Source: Sedimentisphaerales bacterium | GTDB taxonomy: Bacteria; Planctomycetota; Phycisphaerae; Sedimentisphaerales; SM23-30 | Assembly (NCBI GenBank): GCA_016928435.1 | Contig: JAFGKT010000075.1 | Span: 1 to 64,000 of the forward strand | DNA: 64,000 nucleotides | Reading direction: 5' to 3' | Shown here: positions 27,701 through 41,138 of the stretch, in pieces | Layout of the letters: every line of letters starts with the position of its first letter | How positions within the stretch are numbered: position 1 is the first letter of the stretch | The notes under the pieces: generated by a model | Database searches by the model: none | Told to the model about the DNA's origin: nothing | The model's input: only the letters and a program-made list of their open reading frames with translations | Program-made: the position numbers and the translations under genes

Positions 27701-29034
27701 TGAATCTTAATCGCGTTACCTTCGATAAGTACCGGCTCAAAAGCCTGGATACCCATACGGTGCAAGGTGGGAGCGCGGTTCAACAATACCGGATGCTCAC
27801 GAATAGCTTCTTCGAGTACATCCCAAACATGCTCTTCGCGCCGTTCGAGCATTTTCTTGGCGCTCTTGATGGTGTCAGCCATGCCCCGCTCTTTGAGCAG
27901 ACGAATAACGAAAGGCTGATACAACTCCAAAGCGATCTTCTTAGGCAGACCACACTGATGTATCTTGAGTTCCGGGCCAACAACAATAACCGAACGGGCG
28001 GAATAATCGACACGTTTACCGAGCAGATTCTCGCGGAATCGGCCTTGCTTACCTTTGATCATATCGGTAAGACTCTTAAGTGGACGATTGCTCGAGCCAA
28101 GCACCGGTCGACGGCAACGGCCATTGTCGAAAAGCGCATCGACAGCCTGCTGCAACATACGCTTTTCGTTGCGAATAATGACTTCCGGAGCGTTAAGGTC
28201 AACCAGCTTTTTCAGTCGGTTGTTACGGTTAATGATACGACGATATAGATCGTTGAGGTCACTGGTGGCGAAATTGCCGCTCTCCAGCAACACCAAAGGA
28301 CGCAGGTCCGGCGGAATAACCGGAATAACATCCATAATCATCCATTCAGGATCGTTGTCGCTATTACGCAGCGACTCGATGATCTTAAGGCGTTTGGTAA
28401 TATCCTTGGTTTTCTGCACACTGCTGGTTTTTTCCAGAGCTTCACGGAGCAAAACTGCTTCTTGCTGCAGATTGAGCTGGCTCAGCAGTGTCCGTACGGC
28501 TTCGGCGCCCATTTCCGCCTTGAAAGAATCACCGTACTTCTCGACGGCGCGACGGCAATCTTCTTCGCTGAGCAACTCCCGCAACTTCAAAGGCGTATCG
28601 CCTGGATCGCTAACCACATAATCCTGGAAATAAATCACCTTTTCCAGATCGGAGGTTTTCATGTCCAGAAGGTTAGCCAGGCGCGAAGGCATGGCTTTGA
28701 AAAACCAAATGTGTACCACCGGCGCAGCTAGATTGATGTGGCCCATGCGCTTACGACGCACCACCGACCGCGTAACCTTGACGCCGCAGCGATCACAAAT
28801 GATACCCTTGAACTTGGTACCTTTGTACTTACCGCAGGAACACTCCCAGTCCCGTTCCGGGCCGAAGATGCGTTCGCAGAACAGACCGTCCTTCTCCGGA
28901 CGATATGTGCGGTAATTGATCGTTTCGGGTTTGCGTACCTCACCGAAAGACCAACTGCGAATATCGTTGGGGCTAGCCAGGCTAATCTTCACGGAACCAT
29001 AATCGTTAATGCGATCATAGATCGAATCGACCAT
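24754..29034 (-). CDS. rpoC: DNA-directed RNA polymerase subunit beta-prime
   Basis: This 1426-residue beta-prime subunit has the N-terminal zinc site [20 protein letters not shown], the catalytic magnesium loop NADFDGDQM, the second zinc cluster near [13 protein letters not shown], and the trigger-loop region [11 protein letters not shown]. The ATG at 29034 is chosen because AAAGGAG lies eight bases upstream; a GTG three codons earlier overlaps that site. It lies 95 bases after rpoB. The C-terminus is acidic. Confidence 0.97.
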   Translation of the reverse strand: MVDSIYDRINDYGSVKISLASPNDIRSWSFGEVRKPETINYRTYRPEKDGLFCERIFGPERDWECSCGKYKGTKFKGIICDRCGVKVTRSVVRRKRMGHINLAAPVVHIWFFKAMPSRLANLLDMKTSDLEKVIYFQDYVVSDPGDTPLKLRELLSEEDCRRAVEKYGDSFKAEMGAEAVRTLLSQLNLQQEAVLLREALEKTSSVQKTKDITKRLKIIESLRNSDNDPEWMIMDVIPVIPPDLRPLVLLESGNFATSDLNDLYRRIINRNNRLKKLVDLNAPEVIIRNEKRMLQQAVDALFDNGRCRRPVLGSSNRPLKSLTDMIKGKQGRFRENLLGKRVDYSARSVIVVGPELKIHQCGLPKKIALELYQPFVIRLLKERGMADTIKSAKKMLERREEHVWDVLEEAIREHPVLLNRAPTLHRMGIQAFEPVLIEGNAIKIHPLVCSGFNADFDGDQMGVYLPLSVEAQVESHVLMLSSNNIFSPANGSPIMSPSQDIVLGNYYITIDRADEKGEGMIFANTFEAIMAYEKGLVSVHARVKVRLPKNKRARDKAGVYSKYGVVVETTAGRCIFNDILSPEMPFYNYALGNKGLSRVISDCFEFAGRAATIDLLDNIKSLGFHYATLAGISMSVTDLRIPSKKQEIIDETQVRVDRIESNYSAGALTDGERYNQIIDAWTHARVQVTNEMMRELEHDVRDGVPYLNPVFMMTESGARGKVDQIQQLAGMRALMAKPSGEIIETPIKANFREGLSVLEYFSSTHGARKGLADTALKTADSGYLTRKLADVCQNVIVNEDDCGTLQGVNKSAIYQGEQVSVPLGDLIVGRIARDTIRNPITDEIIVSENNIITPEVARKIEELGLDTIRVRSPMTCESPLGVCAKCYGVDLSTGRLVEEGLAVGIIAAQSIGEPGTQLTMRTFHTGGIAERAVVENKLHSMVEGTVQYFNLKVAETVAPDGERRKVSLKRNGEIVVVDAKGRELDRYRAPYGAWVLANEGDTVKANQVLFEWDPHSVPILSEVGGIIRFQDIEEGETIRTDAKEGRDMRPVVIEHKGEKHPRIVVEDVEGRILDFHYLPAKARIQVEEGQEIEPGTMLAQQPRAITGTQDITGGLPRVTEVFEARKPKDPAAMAEISGTVELRSDKRRGKMTIIVTAESGMQHDHHVSPDKHLNVHTGDYVEAGERLTDGPLVPHDILRIRGEEALQEYLLGEIQNVYRAQNERINDKHVEVVITQMLRKVAVDNPGATDLLPGDVVDKFQFRGANDKVGNSVKITEPGDTDLEVGTVITREELERINEPVIAIGGDSAEGTKCRPATGSTVLLGITKASLQSESFVSAASFQETTRVLTEASISGKVDQLLGLKENVILGHLIPAGTAFKPYLGIHPKSIGAPVTPVELESEEYTQREEDEALAEAAVKQALGLE

Positions 29035-29129
29035 GTGGTTCACTCCTTTATAGTTACAGGCTTTTGTTTCAAAGCTCCAAAACGCTTATGTTCATTTTCA
29101 GTTGACGCTGATTGCGCTACACAAACACG

Positions 29130-32867
<3,738 letters not shown>

Positions 32868-33076
32868 GTTTTTTTGCCTCGTAATCAAGGATTCGCCAGT
32901 CATCCATAGTCCAAGTTTCACAACTTAGAGCTGCTCGAGTTTTTCGCCAATCACACACCCGTATGAGCCTATGACATTTTGACGCAACCCGTTAAACTTG
33001 GGTACGACGATCGCTTACTACAAGTCCGCTCATATGCACTAGGCCGTTTTTTTGGCTCGGCCCGCAAAACAACCAA

Positions 33077-33120
33077 AGGATGTCGGGCAGCTATCGCAAT
33101 ACGACGGCGCCCGGCATCCT
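33077..33120 (-). terminator. Attenuator-like hairpin between rplL and rpoB
   Basis: On the minus strand AGGATGCCGGGC (33120-33109) pairs with GCCCGACATCCT (33088-33077) with one mismatch in twelve, 16 bases after the rplL stop. It is followed by TTGGTTGTTTT, an imperfect T tract. E. coli has an attenuator and RNase III site at the same place, and a similar role is plausible. Confidence 0.6.
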
Positions 33121-33136
33121 CGGTTTGATACAATAA

Positions 33137-33550
33137 TTAAGCAAGTTTTACAGAGGCGCCGACTTCTTGCAGCACTTTGGCCAAAGCTTCGGCGTCTTCT
33201 TTGCTCATGCCTTCTTTGATCGGCTTGGGAGCGTTGTCCACAAGGTCCTTGGCTTCTTTCAGGCCCAGTCCCGTAGCGGCACGAACTTCTTTGATAACCT
33301 TGATCTTCTGATCACCGGCCGACTCCAAAATGACATCGAAAGAGGTTTTCTCTTCGGCTTCTTCAGCGGCGGCGCCACCGGCCGGACCAGCGACCATGGC
33401 CACTGCACCAGCGGCAGGCTCGATACCATGAACTTCCTTCAGGTAATCGCCAAGTTCCTTGGCTTGCAGCAAGGTCAAACCAACAATCTTGTCACCCAAA
33501 GCCTTAATGTCATCACTAAATGTCTTTTCTGCAATTGCTTCTTCAGTCAT
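33137..33550 (-). CDS. rplL: 50S ribosomal protein L7/L12
   Basis: This 137-residue bL12 has an N-terminal dimer domain, an Ala/Gly/Glu hinge ([16 protein letters not shown]) and the C-terminal factor-binding domain with [20 protein letters not shown]. It is slightly longer than the usual 120-130. The ATG at 33550 follows AGGAG; the open frame extends 11 codons further without support. Confidence 0.96.
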   Translation of the reverse strand: MTEEAIAEKTFSDDIKALGDKIVGLTLLQAKELGDYLKEVHGIEPAAGAVAMVAGPAGGAAAEEAEEKTSFDVILESAGDQKIKVIKEVRAATGLGLKEAKDLVDNAPKPIKEGMSKEDAEALAKVLQEVGASVKLA

Positions 33551-33722
33551 GTTCTTACAACTCCTAATCTCAAAACTTTTCAACTAAACCAATAGCCAAG
33601 ATACCTTAATCTTGTTTAACCCTTGCGGGGCAGTTGGATCAGCAAATTTACCAATTAATCAACAAAGTCGACTCACCAAACACCGGTTCAACCAAAGCGA
33701 CATATTCCAATCACCGTTGAAC

Positions 33723-34253
33723 TTAGGCGGCTTGGCCTTCTTCGAGTTTCTCAATGATGGTCTTGATGCACCCTGCGATGTTGCCCGCGGGACTATTGAT
33801 AGCACCGGCAATACGTGCGCCGGGTGACTTGGCGATCATGATAACCGCGGCCTGAAGTTCGGCGCGACTGGGCAACTTCGATAAAGCCTTTGTGGCTTCA
33901 GCATCCAAAGGCTGGCCATCCAAATAGCCGCCTTTGACTTCCAATTTATCGTACTCTTTCGCGGCTTCAATAACGGCTTTGACAACATCGACAATGCTGT
34001 CACCGCCATAGACGACCGAACAAGGCCCGCTAAGAACCTCTTTCATGCCATCCATGCCCAACTCAGCGAAAGCAGCAGCTGCCAAGGAATTCTTGACCAC
34101 TATCAGCTTAATGCCTTTATCCAACAATTCACCGCGAAGTTTATTATTGGCGGTGCCACGGATCCCGCGGATCGACACTATCGCACATTCATTGACACCT
34201 TCTAAGCTGGCTTTCAACTCGGCCTGCATAAGGTTTTTTACTCTGGTACTCAT
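33723..34253 (-). CDS. rplJ: 50S ribosomal protein L10
   Basis: This 176-residue uL10 anchors the L7/L12 dimers on the stalk. RGIRGTANNKLRGEL, VVKNSLAAAAF and the C-terminal helix near IIEKLEEGQAA are typical. The ATG at 34253 follows AGAGG by six bases; the TTG one codon earlier is less likely. The 89-base gap before it is short for an L10 leader of the E. coli type. Confidence 0.95.
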   Translation of the reverse strand: MSTRVKNLMQAELKASLEGVNECAIVSIRGIRGTANNKLRGELLDKGIKLIVVKNSLAAAAFAELGMDGMKEVLSGPCSVVYGGDSIVDVVKAVIEAAKEYDKLEVKGGYLDGQPLDAEATKALSKLPSRAELQAAVIMIAKSPGARIAGAINSPAGNIAGCIKTIIEKLEEGQAA

Positions 34254-34342
34254 CAACAGCCTCTTTTCACTAAAGTCGTTTCCGACCGGATATCGAGCTT
34301 AAGGACAAAACAACTAAAAACCTGCCCCAAACATTACAACAC

Positions 34343-35023
34343 CTAGGCCAACAACAATTGCACCGACGGACTCATGGTCGCGCTGATGCAAACTTTATTA
34401 ATAAAGGACCCCTTTACCACCGAAGGACGCATTTTTTTGATGTTGTCCATAAAAGCGGTAATATTTTCTTCGAGTTTTTGGTTCTCGAAACTAACCTTGC
34501 CGACCAACGCGTGAACATTGCCGCCGCTGTCGTTGCGAAATTCAACTTTGCCGGCAGCATAGTCTTTTACAGCCTGGGCAATGTCAGCTGTAACGGTACC
34601 GCTCTTGGGCGAAGGCATTTTGCCCTGCGGTCCCAGAACCCGACCTAGTTTACCAACTTGCCCCATAGCTCGAGGGTGAGCGATGGCAACATCAAAATCA
34701 AGCCAGCCGCCTTGTACTTTCTTTACCAGGTCTTCCAGACTGGCTTCGATAGCACCGGCTGCCAAGGCCGCCTTGGCGTCATCGCCTTCGCAAAACGCGA
34801 CTACCTTCAATGATCTACCAATACCATGAGGCAGAGAAATAGCGCCTCTAATGGCCTGATCAGCCTGTCTTGGGTCAATTCCCAGATGCATTACACATTC
34901 AACCGACTGGTCGAACTTTGTGGTAGCCCAACCTTTGATCTTCTGCACCGCCTCAGCTAACGGGATAGCTTCTTTTACCGCACTGGTCACGTCGCTTTTG
35001 TAGCGTTTGCTTCGAAAACGCAT
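34343..35023 (-). CDS. rplA: 50S ribosomal protein L1
   Basis: This 226-residue uL1 contains VVAFCEGDDAKAALAAGA, HPRAMGQVGKLGRVLGPQGK and the C-terminal SATMSPSVQL. L1 forms the mobile stalk by the E site and commonly represses its own operon through an mRNA mimic of the rRNA site; I did not identify one. Confidence 0.96.
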   Translation of the reverse strand: MRFRSKRYKSDVTSAVKEAIPLAEAVQKIKGWATTKFDQSVECVMHLGIDPRQADQAIRGAISLPHGIGRSLKVVAFCEGDDAKAALAAGAIEASLEDLVKKVQGGWLDFDVAIAHPRAMGQVGKLGRVLGPQGKMPSPKSGTVTADIAQAVKDYAAGKVEFRNDSGGNVHALVGKVSFENQKLEENITAFMDNIKKMRPSVVKGSFINKVCISATMSPSVQLLLA

Positions 35024-35133
35024 TTTTCACCTCGCGAATACATTCGCTCCCACTGTCACCGGCCGTGGTTTGCCGTCAATAATTTCACCTACACAAAATA
35101 CATTACATCCAGCCTAAAGGCCCGACGATAATG

Positions 35134-35565
35134 CTAATCGACAATTTCAATCCCCATGCTGCGAGCGGTGCCCGCGATAATCTTAGCGGCTTGCTCGGGA
35201 CTAAAAGCATTGAGGTCTTTGGTTTTTGTCTTAACAATGTCCTTAATCTGAGCTTTGGTTACGGTGCCCACTTTTTCGCGGTGAGGTTCGCCGCTTCCTT
35301 TGGCTACACCGGCAGCTTGCTTGAGCAAAACCGCCGCAGGAGGACTCTTGATAATAAAATCAAAAGACTTATCCGGATAAACACTGATCTCGACGGGGAT
35401 GGTCGTTCCGTTATATTCCTTGGTTCTATCGTTGAACTGTTGAACAAACTGCCCGATATTTACACCGTGCTGACCCAAAGCCGGGCCGATCGGCGGTGCC
35501 GGTGTGGCTTTACCACCAGGTGCCTGTAATTTGATCAGTGCTACAATCTCTTTTTTCTTCGCCAT
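35134..35565 (-). CDS. rplK: 50S ribosomal protein L11
   Basis: This 143-residue uL11 has [20 protein letters not shown], the Pro-rich N-domain, [15 protein letters not shown] and a C-terminal RNA-binding domain ending [13 protein letters not shown]11 is part of the GTPase-associated centre. It lies between nusG and rplA, as is standard. Confidence 0.97.
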   Translation of the reverse strand: MAKKKEIVALIKLQAPGGKATPAPPIGPALGQHGVNIGQFVQQFNDRTKEYNGTTIPVEISVYPDKSFDFIIKSPPAAVLLKQAAGVAKGSGEPHREKVGTVTKAQIKDIVKTKTKDLNAFSPEQAAKIIAGTARSMGIEIVD

Positions 35566-35657
35566 AATTTACTCGCTATAGATTCACTATTGTTTTGTGT
35601 ACTGTAAATCTTTGATCTCTGGCACGGCTTACCTGCCGGCCCCGCCCGAAAACCCCG

Positions 35658-36221
35658 TTAGGATTTTTCGATCTGCCAATATTCGATATCCAAAGGAGTA
35701 GGCCGACCGAAAATCGTGACTATTACACGCACGGTGCCTTTTTCAGCGTCAATGTCCTCAACCGATCCTTCCATACCTTCAAAAGAACCGCCTTTTACTT
35801 TGATGGCGTCGCCCTTTTGGAATTCCATTTGTACCTGAGGGCTCTCTTCCGGACGCTCGGCTTGGTTGAGCATCTTTGCGACATCAACATCGCTCATCGG
35901 ACTGGGTTTGCCTTCGGTGCCGATGAAATCACCAACACCATTGGTCTCGTTGATGACAAACCAAGACTTCTCCAGCAAACTGCCGTCCTCGGAAGTGGCC
36001 ATCTCGACAAAAACATACCCTGGGTAAAGTTTACGCTCGTAAACCCGCTGCTGGCCGGCACGTACACGCTTCACCTTTTCAGTCGGAACCAATATCCGCC
36101 CGATCTCGGTCTGCAGGCCTTCGATTTCGACCTTGCGCGCAAGCGCATCGCGTACTTGCTCCTCACGATTGGAGGCTACACGCAAAACATACCAGCGTTT
36201 TTCCAGTGCTTCTTCGGTCAC
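35658..36221 (-). CDS. nusG: Transcription termination/antitermination protein NusG
   Basis: This 187-residue protein has the NGN domain (RWYVLRVASNREEQVRDAL, LYPGYVFVEM) and a C-terminal KOW domain (FQKGDAIKVKGGSFEGMEG). NusG bridges RNA polymerase with Rho or, through S10, with the ribosome. GTG at 36221 is chosen because the longer frame would start with TTG inside secE; GGGA lies about nine bases before the GTG. Confidence 0.93.
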   Translation of the reverse strand: MTEEALEKRWYVLRVASNREEQVRDALARKVEIEGLQTEIGRILVPTEKVKRVRAGQQRVYERKLYPGYVFVEMATSEDGSLLEKSWFVINETNGVGDFIGTEGKPSPMSDVDVAKMLNQAERPEESPQVQMEFQKGDAIKVKGGSFEGMEGSVEDIDAEKGTVRVIVTIFGRPTPLDIEYWQIEKS

Positions 36222-36238
36222 GAATAAAATCCCAAACT

Positions 36239-36658
36239 TTATATTACCTGAAGTACGCCGATCCAATTAAAGAACCAGGCAAAAGCATGGTCCACAACAG
36301 CTAAAAGAACAGCTACGATCGCAACAGTAATAATAACCACCTTGGTTGAGCTGACGATCTCTTTCTTGCTCGACCAAGACACCTTCTTCATTTCACCTTC
36401 GGTGGCGATCATAAAATCAGCGTACTTGGGGGTATTGACAATCTTGAATATGAACCACGCAAAAATCGCCAAAAGCACCACAGGCACAAGGGCTTGAGTC
36501 CACACTCCCTTGACCGGCCCGAGATAATCATCGTCCAGCAGCACCGCTAGTTTATTGTAAAGGGCATAACAACCATATATAGACAAAATACCCAGGCCCG
36601 CCGCGGTGCCGAGACGTGTATAATAACCTTGTCCTTTTTTGTAGAACTTCAGTGCCAT
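36239..36658 (-). CDS. secE: Preprotein translocase subunit SecE, extended form
   Basis: This 139-residue protein ends in the SecE core: amphipathic EGEMKKVSWSSKKEIVSST followed by a membrane segment (VVIITVAIVAVLLAVVD). Two extra hydrophobic segments lie upstream (about 17-40 and 55-75), so it resembles the three-helix E. coli form rather than the 60-residue single-helix type. It partners SecY in the translocon. It lies between tRNA-Trp and nusG. Confidence 0.93.
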   Translation of the reverse strand: MALKFYKKGQGYYTRLGTAAGLGILSIYGCYALYNKLAVLLDDDYLGPVKGVWTQALVPVVLLAIFAWFIFKIVNTPKYADFMIATEGEMKKVSWSSKKEIVSSTKVVIITVAIVAVLLAVVDHAFAWFFNWIGVLQVI

Positions 36659-36677
36659 TTATGTGTCCTCATCAAAA

Positions 36678-36751
36678 CAGGCCAGGAGGGAATCGAACCC
36701 CCAACCTGCGGTTTTGGAGACCGCTGCTCTACCAAATTAAGCTACTGGCCT
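36678..36751 (-). tRNA. tRNA-Trp (anticodon CCA)
   Basis: Acceptor AGGCCAG (36751-36745) pairs with CTGGCCT (36685-36679) and the discriminator is G. The anticodon stem GCGGT/ACCGC encloses CTCCAAA, giving CCA at 36717-36715. The T arm ends in GGTTCGATTCC. G73 is the expected identity base. Its place between rpmG and secE is conserved in many bacteria. CCA is not encoded. Confidence 0.95.
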
Positions 36752-36777
36752 AGGTTGATGTTCTCTGACTGTGCCAA

Positions 36778-36945
36778 TTATTTTTTACGTAATTTATGAA
36801 CGGTGTGCTTCCGTTCTTTTTTGCAGTACTTTTTGAGTTCCATCTTGGGAACTCCACCCATGGTATTGACCTGCGTACGATAATTGCGTTCACCGCACTC
36901 AGTGCATTCCATCGTAAAGAATTCTCTTTTGGCTGCCTTGGCCAT
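36778..36945 (-). CDS. rpmG: 50S ribosomal protein L33
   Basis: This 55-residue bL33 starts MAKAAKREFFTMECTECGER and has the family segments MELKKYC and KHTVHKLRKK. A CxxC pair (Cys14, Cys17) and Cys41 are present, but the fourth zinc cysteine of the C+ form is a lysine. It lies between tuf and tRNA-Trp on the same strand. Confidence 0.95.
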   Translation of the reverse strand: MAKAAKREFFTMECTECGERNYRTQVNTMGGVPKMELKKYCKKERKHTVHKLRKK

Positions 36946-36971
36946 TTTGCCACTCCAGCAATTAATTTAGT

Positions 36972-37030
36972 CGGGGCGATCTGACTGAAACGTCTTTACA
37001 TATCAATCAAATCGCCCCGGTTATTGTCAA
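36972..37030 (-). promoter_or_regulatory. Hairpin and consensus -35 in the tuf-rpmG spacer
   Basis: CGGGGCGAT (36972-36980) and ATCGCCCCG (37011-37019) form a perfect 9-base inverted repeat. Upstream on the minus strand is an exact TTGACA (37030-37025), but no convincing -10 is found at normal spacing. It may be mRNA structure after tuf, a weak promoter for the secE-nusG segment, or both. Confidence 0.35.
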
Positions 37031-37075
37031 CAGTGCCGCGATATCAAAGAAATGATTACGCGACGCCACACATTA

Positions 37076-38281
37076 CTACTCAAGAATCTTGGTCACCACG
37101 CCGGCACCCACAGTACGGCCGCCTTCGCGAACCGCAAAACGCAGGCCTTCTTCCATGGCGATCGGATACATGATTTCGCCTTCCACGGTGATATTGTCAC
37201 CAGGCATGCACATTTCCGCGCCGCCCATCAGCTTAATTCCGCCGGTCACGTCGGTGGTACGGAAGTAGAACTGCGGACGATAACCATTGAAGAACGGGGT
37301 ATGACGGCCACCTTCCTCTTTGGTCAACACGTAAACTTCGCCTTCAAACTTGGTGTGAGGAGTGATGCTGCCTGGTTTGGCAAAAACCTGACCACGTTGC
37401 ACTTCGTCCTTGTCGATACCACGCAGCAAGCAACCGACGTTGTCACCGGCTTGACCTTGATCCATGGTCTTGTTGAACATTTCCACACCGGTAACGGTGG
37501 TCTTGCGGGTTTCGCCCAGACCAACGATCTCGATTTCTTCACCCATCTTGATAACGCCGCGCTCGATACGACCGGTACCCACGGTACCACGGCCCTTGAT
37601 GCTGAAGACGTCTTCAACCGGCATCAGGAACGGCTTGTCAATCTCGCGCTGCGGTTCAGGAATGTAGCTGTCGATAGCGTCCATAAGCTCTTGGATGCAC
37701 TTGGTCGCTTCGGGATCGGTCGGGTTGCTTGCCGCACCCAGGGCCGAGCCGTGTACTACCGGAGCGTTGTCGCCGTCGAACTCGTACTTGCTCAGCAGTT
37801 CGCGAACTTCCAGCTCTACCAGTTCCAGCAGTTCCGGATCGTCAACCAAGTCAACCTTGTTCAGGAACACTACCAAAGCCGGCACGTTTACCTGACGGGC
37901 CAACAGCACGTGTTCGCGGGTCTGGGGCATCGGGCCGTCGGCGGCCGACACTACCAGAATAGCACCGTCCATCTGGGCAGCACCGGTAATCATGTTCTTG
38001 ATATAGTCAGCGTGACCCGGGCAGTCGATGTGAGCATAGTGACGATTGTCCGTCTCGTACTCTTGGTGACTGGTGGCGATAGTCAGAATTTTGGTCGCAT
38101 CACGACGGCCCTGGCTTTCCGAAGCCTTGGCTACTTCGTCATAACTAACCGCTTTGCACAAACCCTTGGCTGCCTGAACAACCGTGATAGCGGCAGTCAA
38201 AGTTGTCTTACCATGATCGATGTGTCCGATCGTACCGACATTTACGTGAGGTTTAGTTCTTTGAAAAACGTCTTTGGCCAT
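37076..38281 (-). CDS. tuf: Elongation factor Tu
   Basis: This 401-residue EF-Tu delivers aminoacyl-tRNA to the ribosome. G motifs are [19 protein letters not shown] (G1), DCPGHADY (G3) and NKVD (G4). Domains 2 and 3 are complete. It lies downstream of tRNA-Thr on the same strand, the classic thrT-tufB context. Codon use is strongly biased, as expected for a highly expressed gene. Confidence 0.98.
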   Translation of the reverse strand: MAKDVFQRTKPHVNVGTIGHIDHGKTTLTAAITVVQAAKGLCKAVSYDEVAKASESQGRRDATKILTIATSHQEYETDNRHYAHIDCPGHADYIKNMITGAAQMDGAILVVSAADGPMPQTREHVLLARQVNVPALVVFLNKVDLVDDPELLELVELEVRELLSKYEFDGDNAPVVHGSALGAASNPTDPEATKCIQELMDAIDSYIPEPQREIDKPFLMPVEDVFSIKGRGTVGTGRIERGVIKMGEEIEIVGLGETRKTTVTGVEMFNKTMDQGQAGDNVGCLLRGIDKDEVQRGQVFAKPGSITPHTKFEGEVYVLTKEEGGRHTPFFNGYRPQFYFRTTDVTGGIKLMGGAEMCMPGDNITVEGEIMYPIAMEEGLRFAVREGGRTVGAGVVTKILE

Positions 38282-38451
38282 GCTGGCGTCCTCCTGAATC
38301 TTTGGGGACCTATGTTATGTTCTCTTTGTTTTATACCAATGGCTGCCCGCAACAATCAGTGGCCAAATCCACAAGTCGAGCAACCTTACACAACTAACTA
38401 TACTATTAGCCGCTAAGCTACCTACCGCAAAGCACCAAAAGCTCCGCAAAA

Positions 38452-38523
<72 letters not shown>

Positions 38524-38899
38524 GGGTCACCCACCGCAAAAGACAATGACAACCCCGCAACATCATCGCCAACCGCCCTAAAGCGGCAACAACCATAGCA
38601 GTTAGACACTCCAGGCGTAACACGCCCGGGCGCCGTAGAATGGATTAATATAAAGCTCCCGCATCGTGAATGCCACCGAAAAATGGCAAAAAAAACACTT
38701 TTTTGGCCTGGCCGATATCAGTAGTAGCAGGCGGGTTATATAAATAAATAACAATCTACAATGTTGCCTGACTGCACAACGCGCAACATGCGAATCTTTG
38801 CTGGTCTGGCTGGAGTTCTGGGCTGGTTTGCCCGAGTCCTCGAATAAACCCGCCCCAAGTTTCACCGCGACGCCCTGTCAGGAAACTTGGCCGTTTTTA
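38524..38899. other. Spacer upstream of tRNA-Thr/tuf
   Basis: This 376-base stretch shows no gene. It probably holds the promoter of the tRNA-Thr-tuf transcript: a TATATAAC segment at about 38735-38742 on the minus strand is a candidate -10, with a weak -35. A GGC-A6/T6-GGCC palindrome lies at about 38681-38707. Near the right end a perfect 9-base inverted repeat, CCAAGTTTC/GAAACTTGG (38855-38890), follows the PIN-TRAM gene. Confidence 0.4.
38855..38890 (-). other. Inverted repeat after the PIN-TRAM gene
   Basis: CCAAGTTTC (38855-38863) and GAAACTTGG (38882-38890) are perfect complements with an 18-base loop, ten bases beyond the stop of the gene at 38900. The minus strand after the stem is GGCGGGTTTATT, so it is a poor intrinsic terminator but a plausible transcript end. 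Confidence 0.45.
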
Positions 38900-40066
38900 T
38901 CAGCTTCTATCGTCTCGGGATGGCCGCGACGAGCGAGAATAAGGCCTATTGTCGCGTGAGCCCCGGCCGGGCCGCTGGTTCACACGGCCTTCGGAACTAT
39001 CCAGCGCAGGCGACGAACCGTCATCCATCCGCGCGAAAATCATCCGACCCGCCGAAGTCTGCAATACCGAAGTAACCACCGGCTCGACCTCCTGATTAAG
39101 GTAGCCCCTGCCGTTATCCACCACAATCATGGTGCCGTCATCCAGATAGCCGACCCCTTGGCCGTTCTGGTCCCCCGGCTTGACCAACTTAACCAGGATA
39201 TTCTCCCCGGGAAGCAGAATCGGCTTCATCGCGTTGGCCAAATCATTGATATTGATCACGTCCACACCGCGAATACTGGCAACCTTGTTCAAATTATAGT
39301 CATTGGTAACCAGCTTGCCGCCCAGTTTTATACCCGTAGCCACTAGCTGATGGTCCACTGGTTCTGCTTGCTCCGCAGCGCTAAGGTGAACCTCTTGAAC
39401 TGTAATATCAATATTCTCAGTACTTTGCAGCACATTTAGCACGTCGAGCCCTCGCCGCCCCCTCGTACGCCGCATCCGATCCGCCGAGTCGGCTATGTTC
39501 TGCAACTCATTAAGGACAAAACGCGGCACTATCAGCGGAGAGTTCAGGATTTTGGTCGCGGCAATATCCGCGATCCGGCCGTCAATAATCACCGAAGTAT
39601 CCAGAATCAGCGGACAAACACCCTTCGTCTGCTTGCTAAACTCCACATACGGAATAATAAACCGAAAATCATCCTTTGTCTGCATAACAAACGTAATCGC
39701 CAGATAACAGCAGAGAATATTAATCGACAGCTTCAGCGGATCCTTGGCATACATCAAGGCTGTGTCCGCCGGAACCCTATAGACTTCATAGAGAAAATCG
39801 AGGATCGAATTGAACCCCAATCCAATCAGCAAGCCAACCAGCAAACCAAAGAATATCCCCGCCAACGCCGCCAGAGTTTTCCGCCGAACCAGCAGGTCAA
39901 TGGAAAAACCCATTATCACCACCACCAAAGCGAAAGCGAACACAAGGTTCCTAAATTCCCCCGCAACAGTGGAAGTTCCCCGAGACAATTCCACGTTGCT
40001 GAAGCTGAACATCACCGTCGCGGCAATCAGCAACACAAAAATCGCACGTACAAACCAAGATACCAT
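38900..40066 (-). CDS. Integral membrane PIN/TRAM domain protein (YacL-like)
   Basis: This 388-residue protein has four hydrophobic segments in the first 130 residues, then a PIN nuclease-fold domain (from LILDTSVIIDGRIADIA to VTNDYNLNKVA, with the acidic residues expected for metal binding) and a TRAM domain (GENILVKLVKPGDQNGQGVG). It matches the layout of Bacillus YacL. PIN domains often cut RNA, but the role of YacL-type proteins is not well known. The last 40 residues are an Arg/Ser/Asp-rich disordered tail. GGAGG precedes the start and a good promoter lies at 40097-40124. Confidence 0.9.
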   Translation of the reverse strand: MVSWFVRAIFVLLIAATVMFSFSNVELSRGTSTVAGEFRNLVFAFALVVVIMGFSIDLLVRRKTLAALAGIFFGLLVGLLIGLGFNSILDFLYEVYRVPADTALMYAKDPLKLSINILCCYLAITFVMQTKDDFRFIIPYVEFSKQTKGVCPLILDTSVIIDGRIADIAATKILNSPLIVPRFVLNELQNIADSADRMRRTRGRRGLDVLNVLQSTENIDITVQEVHLSAAEQAEPVDHQLVATGIKLGGKLVTNDYNLNKVASIRGVDVININDLANAMKPILLPGENILVKLVKPGDQNGQGVGYLDDGTMIVVDNGRGYLNQEVEPVVTSVLQTSAGRMIFARMDDGSSPALDSSEGRVNQRPGRGSRDNRPYSRSSRPSRDDRS

Positions 40067-40096
40067 ATAGCCTCCGGTATTTATAAAAAGTATGGC

Positions 40097-40124
40097 AATA
40101 TATACCGCAATTCCCGATGGTCAA
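40097..40124 (-). promoter_or_regulatory. Predicted promoter of the PIN-TRAM gene
   Basis: On the minus strand TTGACC (40124-40119, 5/6) is followed after 16 bases by TATATT (40102-40097, 5/6). Transcription would start near 40090, giving a short leader with GGAGG before the ATG at 40066. Confidence 0.5.
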
Positions 40125-40437
40125 CGGTCAATTACAACCATTATATATGCCAACATCAACATGTCGGCATTTTTATCACATAAAGTATTTTATAATAAGT
40201 AATTATATAAAATCATATCGCCGAGACGCCCTGGACACACCTCCGTAAGACAGCCATAATGCACGCTCGTATATTTGGCATATCACCAGAAAAATCACAT
40301 ATAGACGATGTGACAAACCATGTGCATCAGCCGACTTAAAACACGAATTCCCTAAAAACTAAACGTGTAGGCTAGATACTACTTGGGCGATAACAATCCG
40401 TCAAGTACGAAGTTACAGCACCGAACAACCGGGCACA
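40125..40437. other. AT-rich intergenic region
   Basis: No gene is seen. The segment around 40165-40215 is very AT-rich with TATAATAA and ATTATATAA runs. The rest shows no repeats, tRNA or clear terminator that I can support. Confidence 0.4.
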
Positions 40438-41088
40438 TCAGATGTCGAGCAACTTGGGCAGTTGCAGCGGATGTTCAATTATCCCCACAGCACCGTTGAG
40501 TATCAATTCGGTCCGGCAGCGAAACCCCCACGTCACCCCCACCGGGAAAAAGCCCGCCGAAGTCGCGGTCTTCATGTCAACCGCGCTGTCCCCCACATAG
40601 GCAACCTTCGATGGTGCTACCTGCATTTCCTCGGCTATGGCCAACGCCGCGCCCGGCACCGGTTTCAGCGCGTAGCCGTCACGATGGCCCCAAACACAAT
40701 CAAAATACTCCCGACCCAACAATCGCGCCACCACCTCTTGCGTAAAACCGTCGCCTTTATTGGACAAGACCGCGAGTTTACGCCCGCTCTGCTTCAGTTG
40801 ATCGAGCATCTCCGGCACCCCAGGGTAAGGCCTCGACGAGTCAGCATAATGTTCGGCATAGTATTGACTGTGCAGCCCCAGCAATTGCTCAGCCAAATCC
40901 TGCCGGTCATCGGGCAACGAACGCTCGATCAACTTGCGTACACCATCGCCCACCCGCTTGCGATACGACGCCGGTTCATGCGTCGGTAGATTAAGCTGCC
41001 TTAGCCCATGATTGACGCTCTCAGCTAAATCATCGAGGCTATTTACGAGCGTGCCGTCAAGATCGAATATCACTGCTTGGTATTTCAT
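40438..41088 (-). CDS. HAD-family hydrolase (phosphoglycolate phosphatase-like)
   Basis: This 216-residue HAD phosphatase has motif I DLDGTLVNS (Asp nucleophile), motif II LSNKGDG, a lysine in YALKPVPGA and motif IV VGDSAVDMKTA. The small helical cap between motifs I and II is like that of Gph, which removes 2-phosphoglycolate. The precise substrate cannot be assigned. It is 50 bases after the BshC-like gene on the same strand, perhaps in the same transcript. Confidence 0.85.
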   Translation of the reverse strand: MKYQAVIFDLDGTLVNSLDDLAESVNHGLRQLNLPTHEPASYRKRVGDGVRKLIERSLPDDRQDLAEQLLGLHSQYYAEHYADSSRPYPGVPEMLDQLKQSGRKLAVLSNKGDGFTQEVVARLLGREYFDCVWGHRDGYALKPVPGAALAIAEEMQVAPSKVAYVGDSAVDMKTATSAGFFPVGVTWGFRCRTELILNGAVGIIEHPLQLPKLLDI

Positions 41089-41138
41089 GTTGTGAACTCT
41101 CGGTCAAATTTAGCAGGTTTGAACGTCGGAATATGCAC

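Noticed and set aside
34254-34342. Search for an L10-type leader before rplJ
   Set aside because: The spacer is only 89 bases and no kink-turn-like structure was recognisable by eye.
38735-38761. Candidate promoter for tRNA-Thr/tuf with TATAAC and TTGTAG
   Set aside because: The 15-base spacer and weak -35 make it too uncertain for a separate call; it is mentioned in the spacer entry only.
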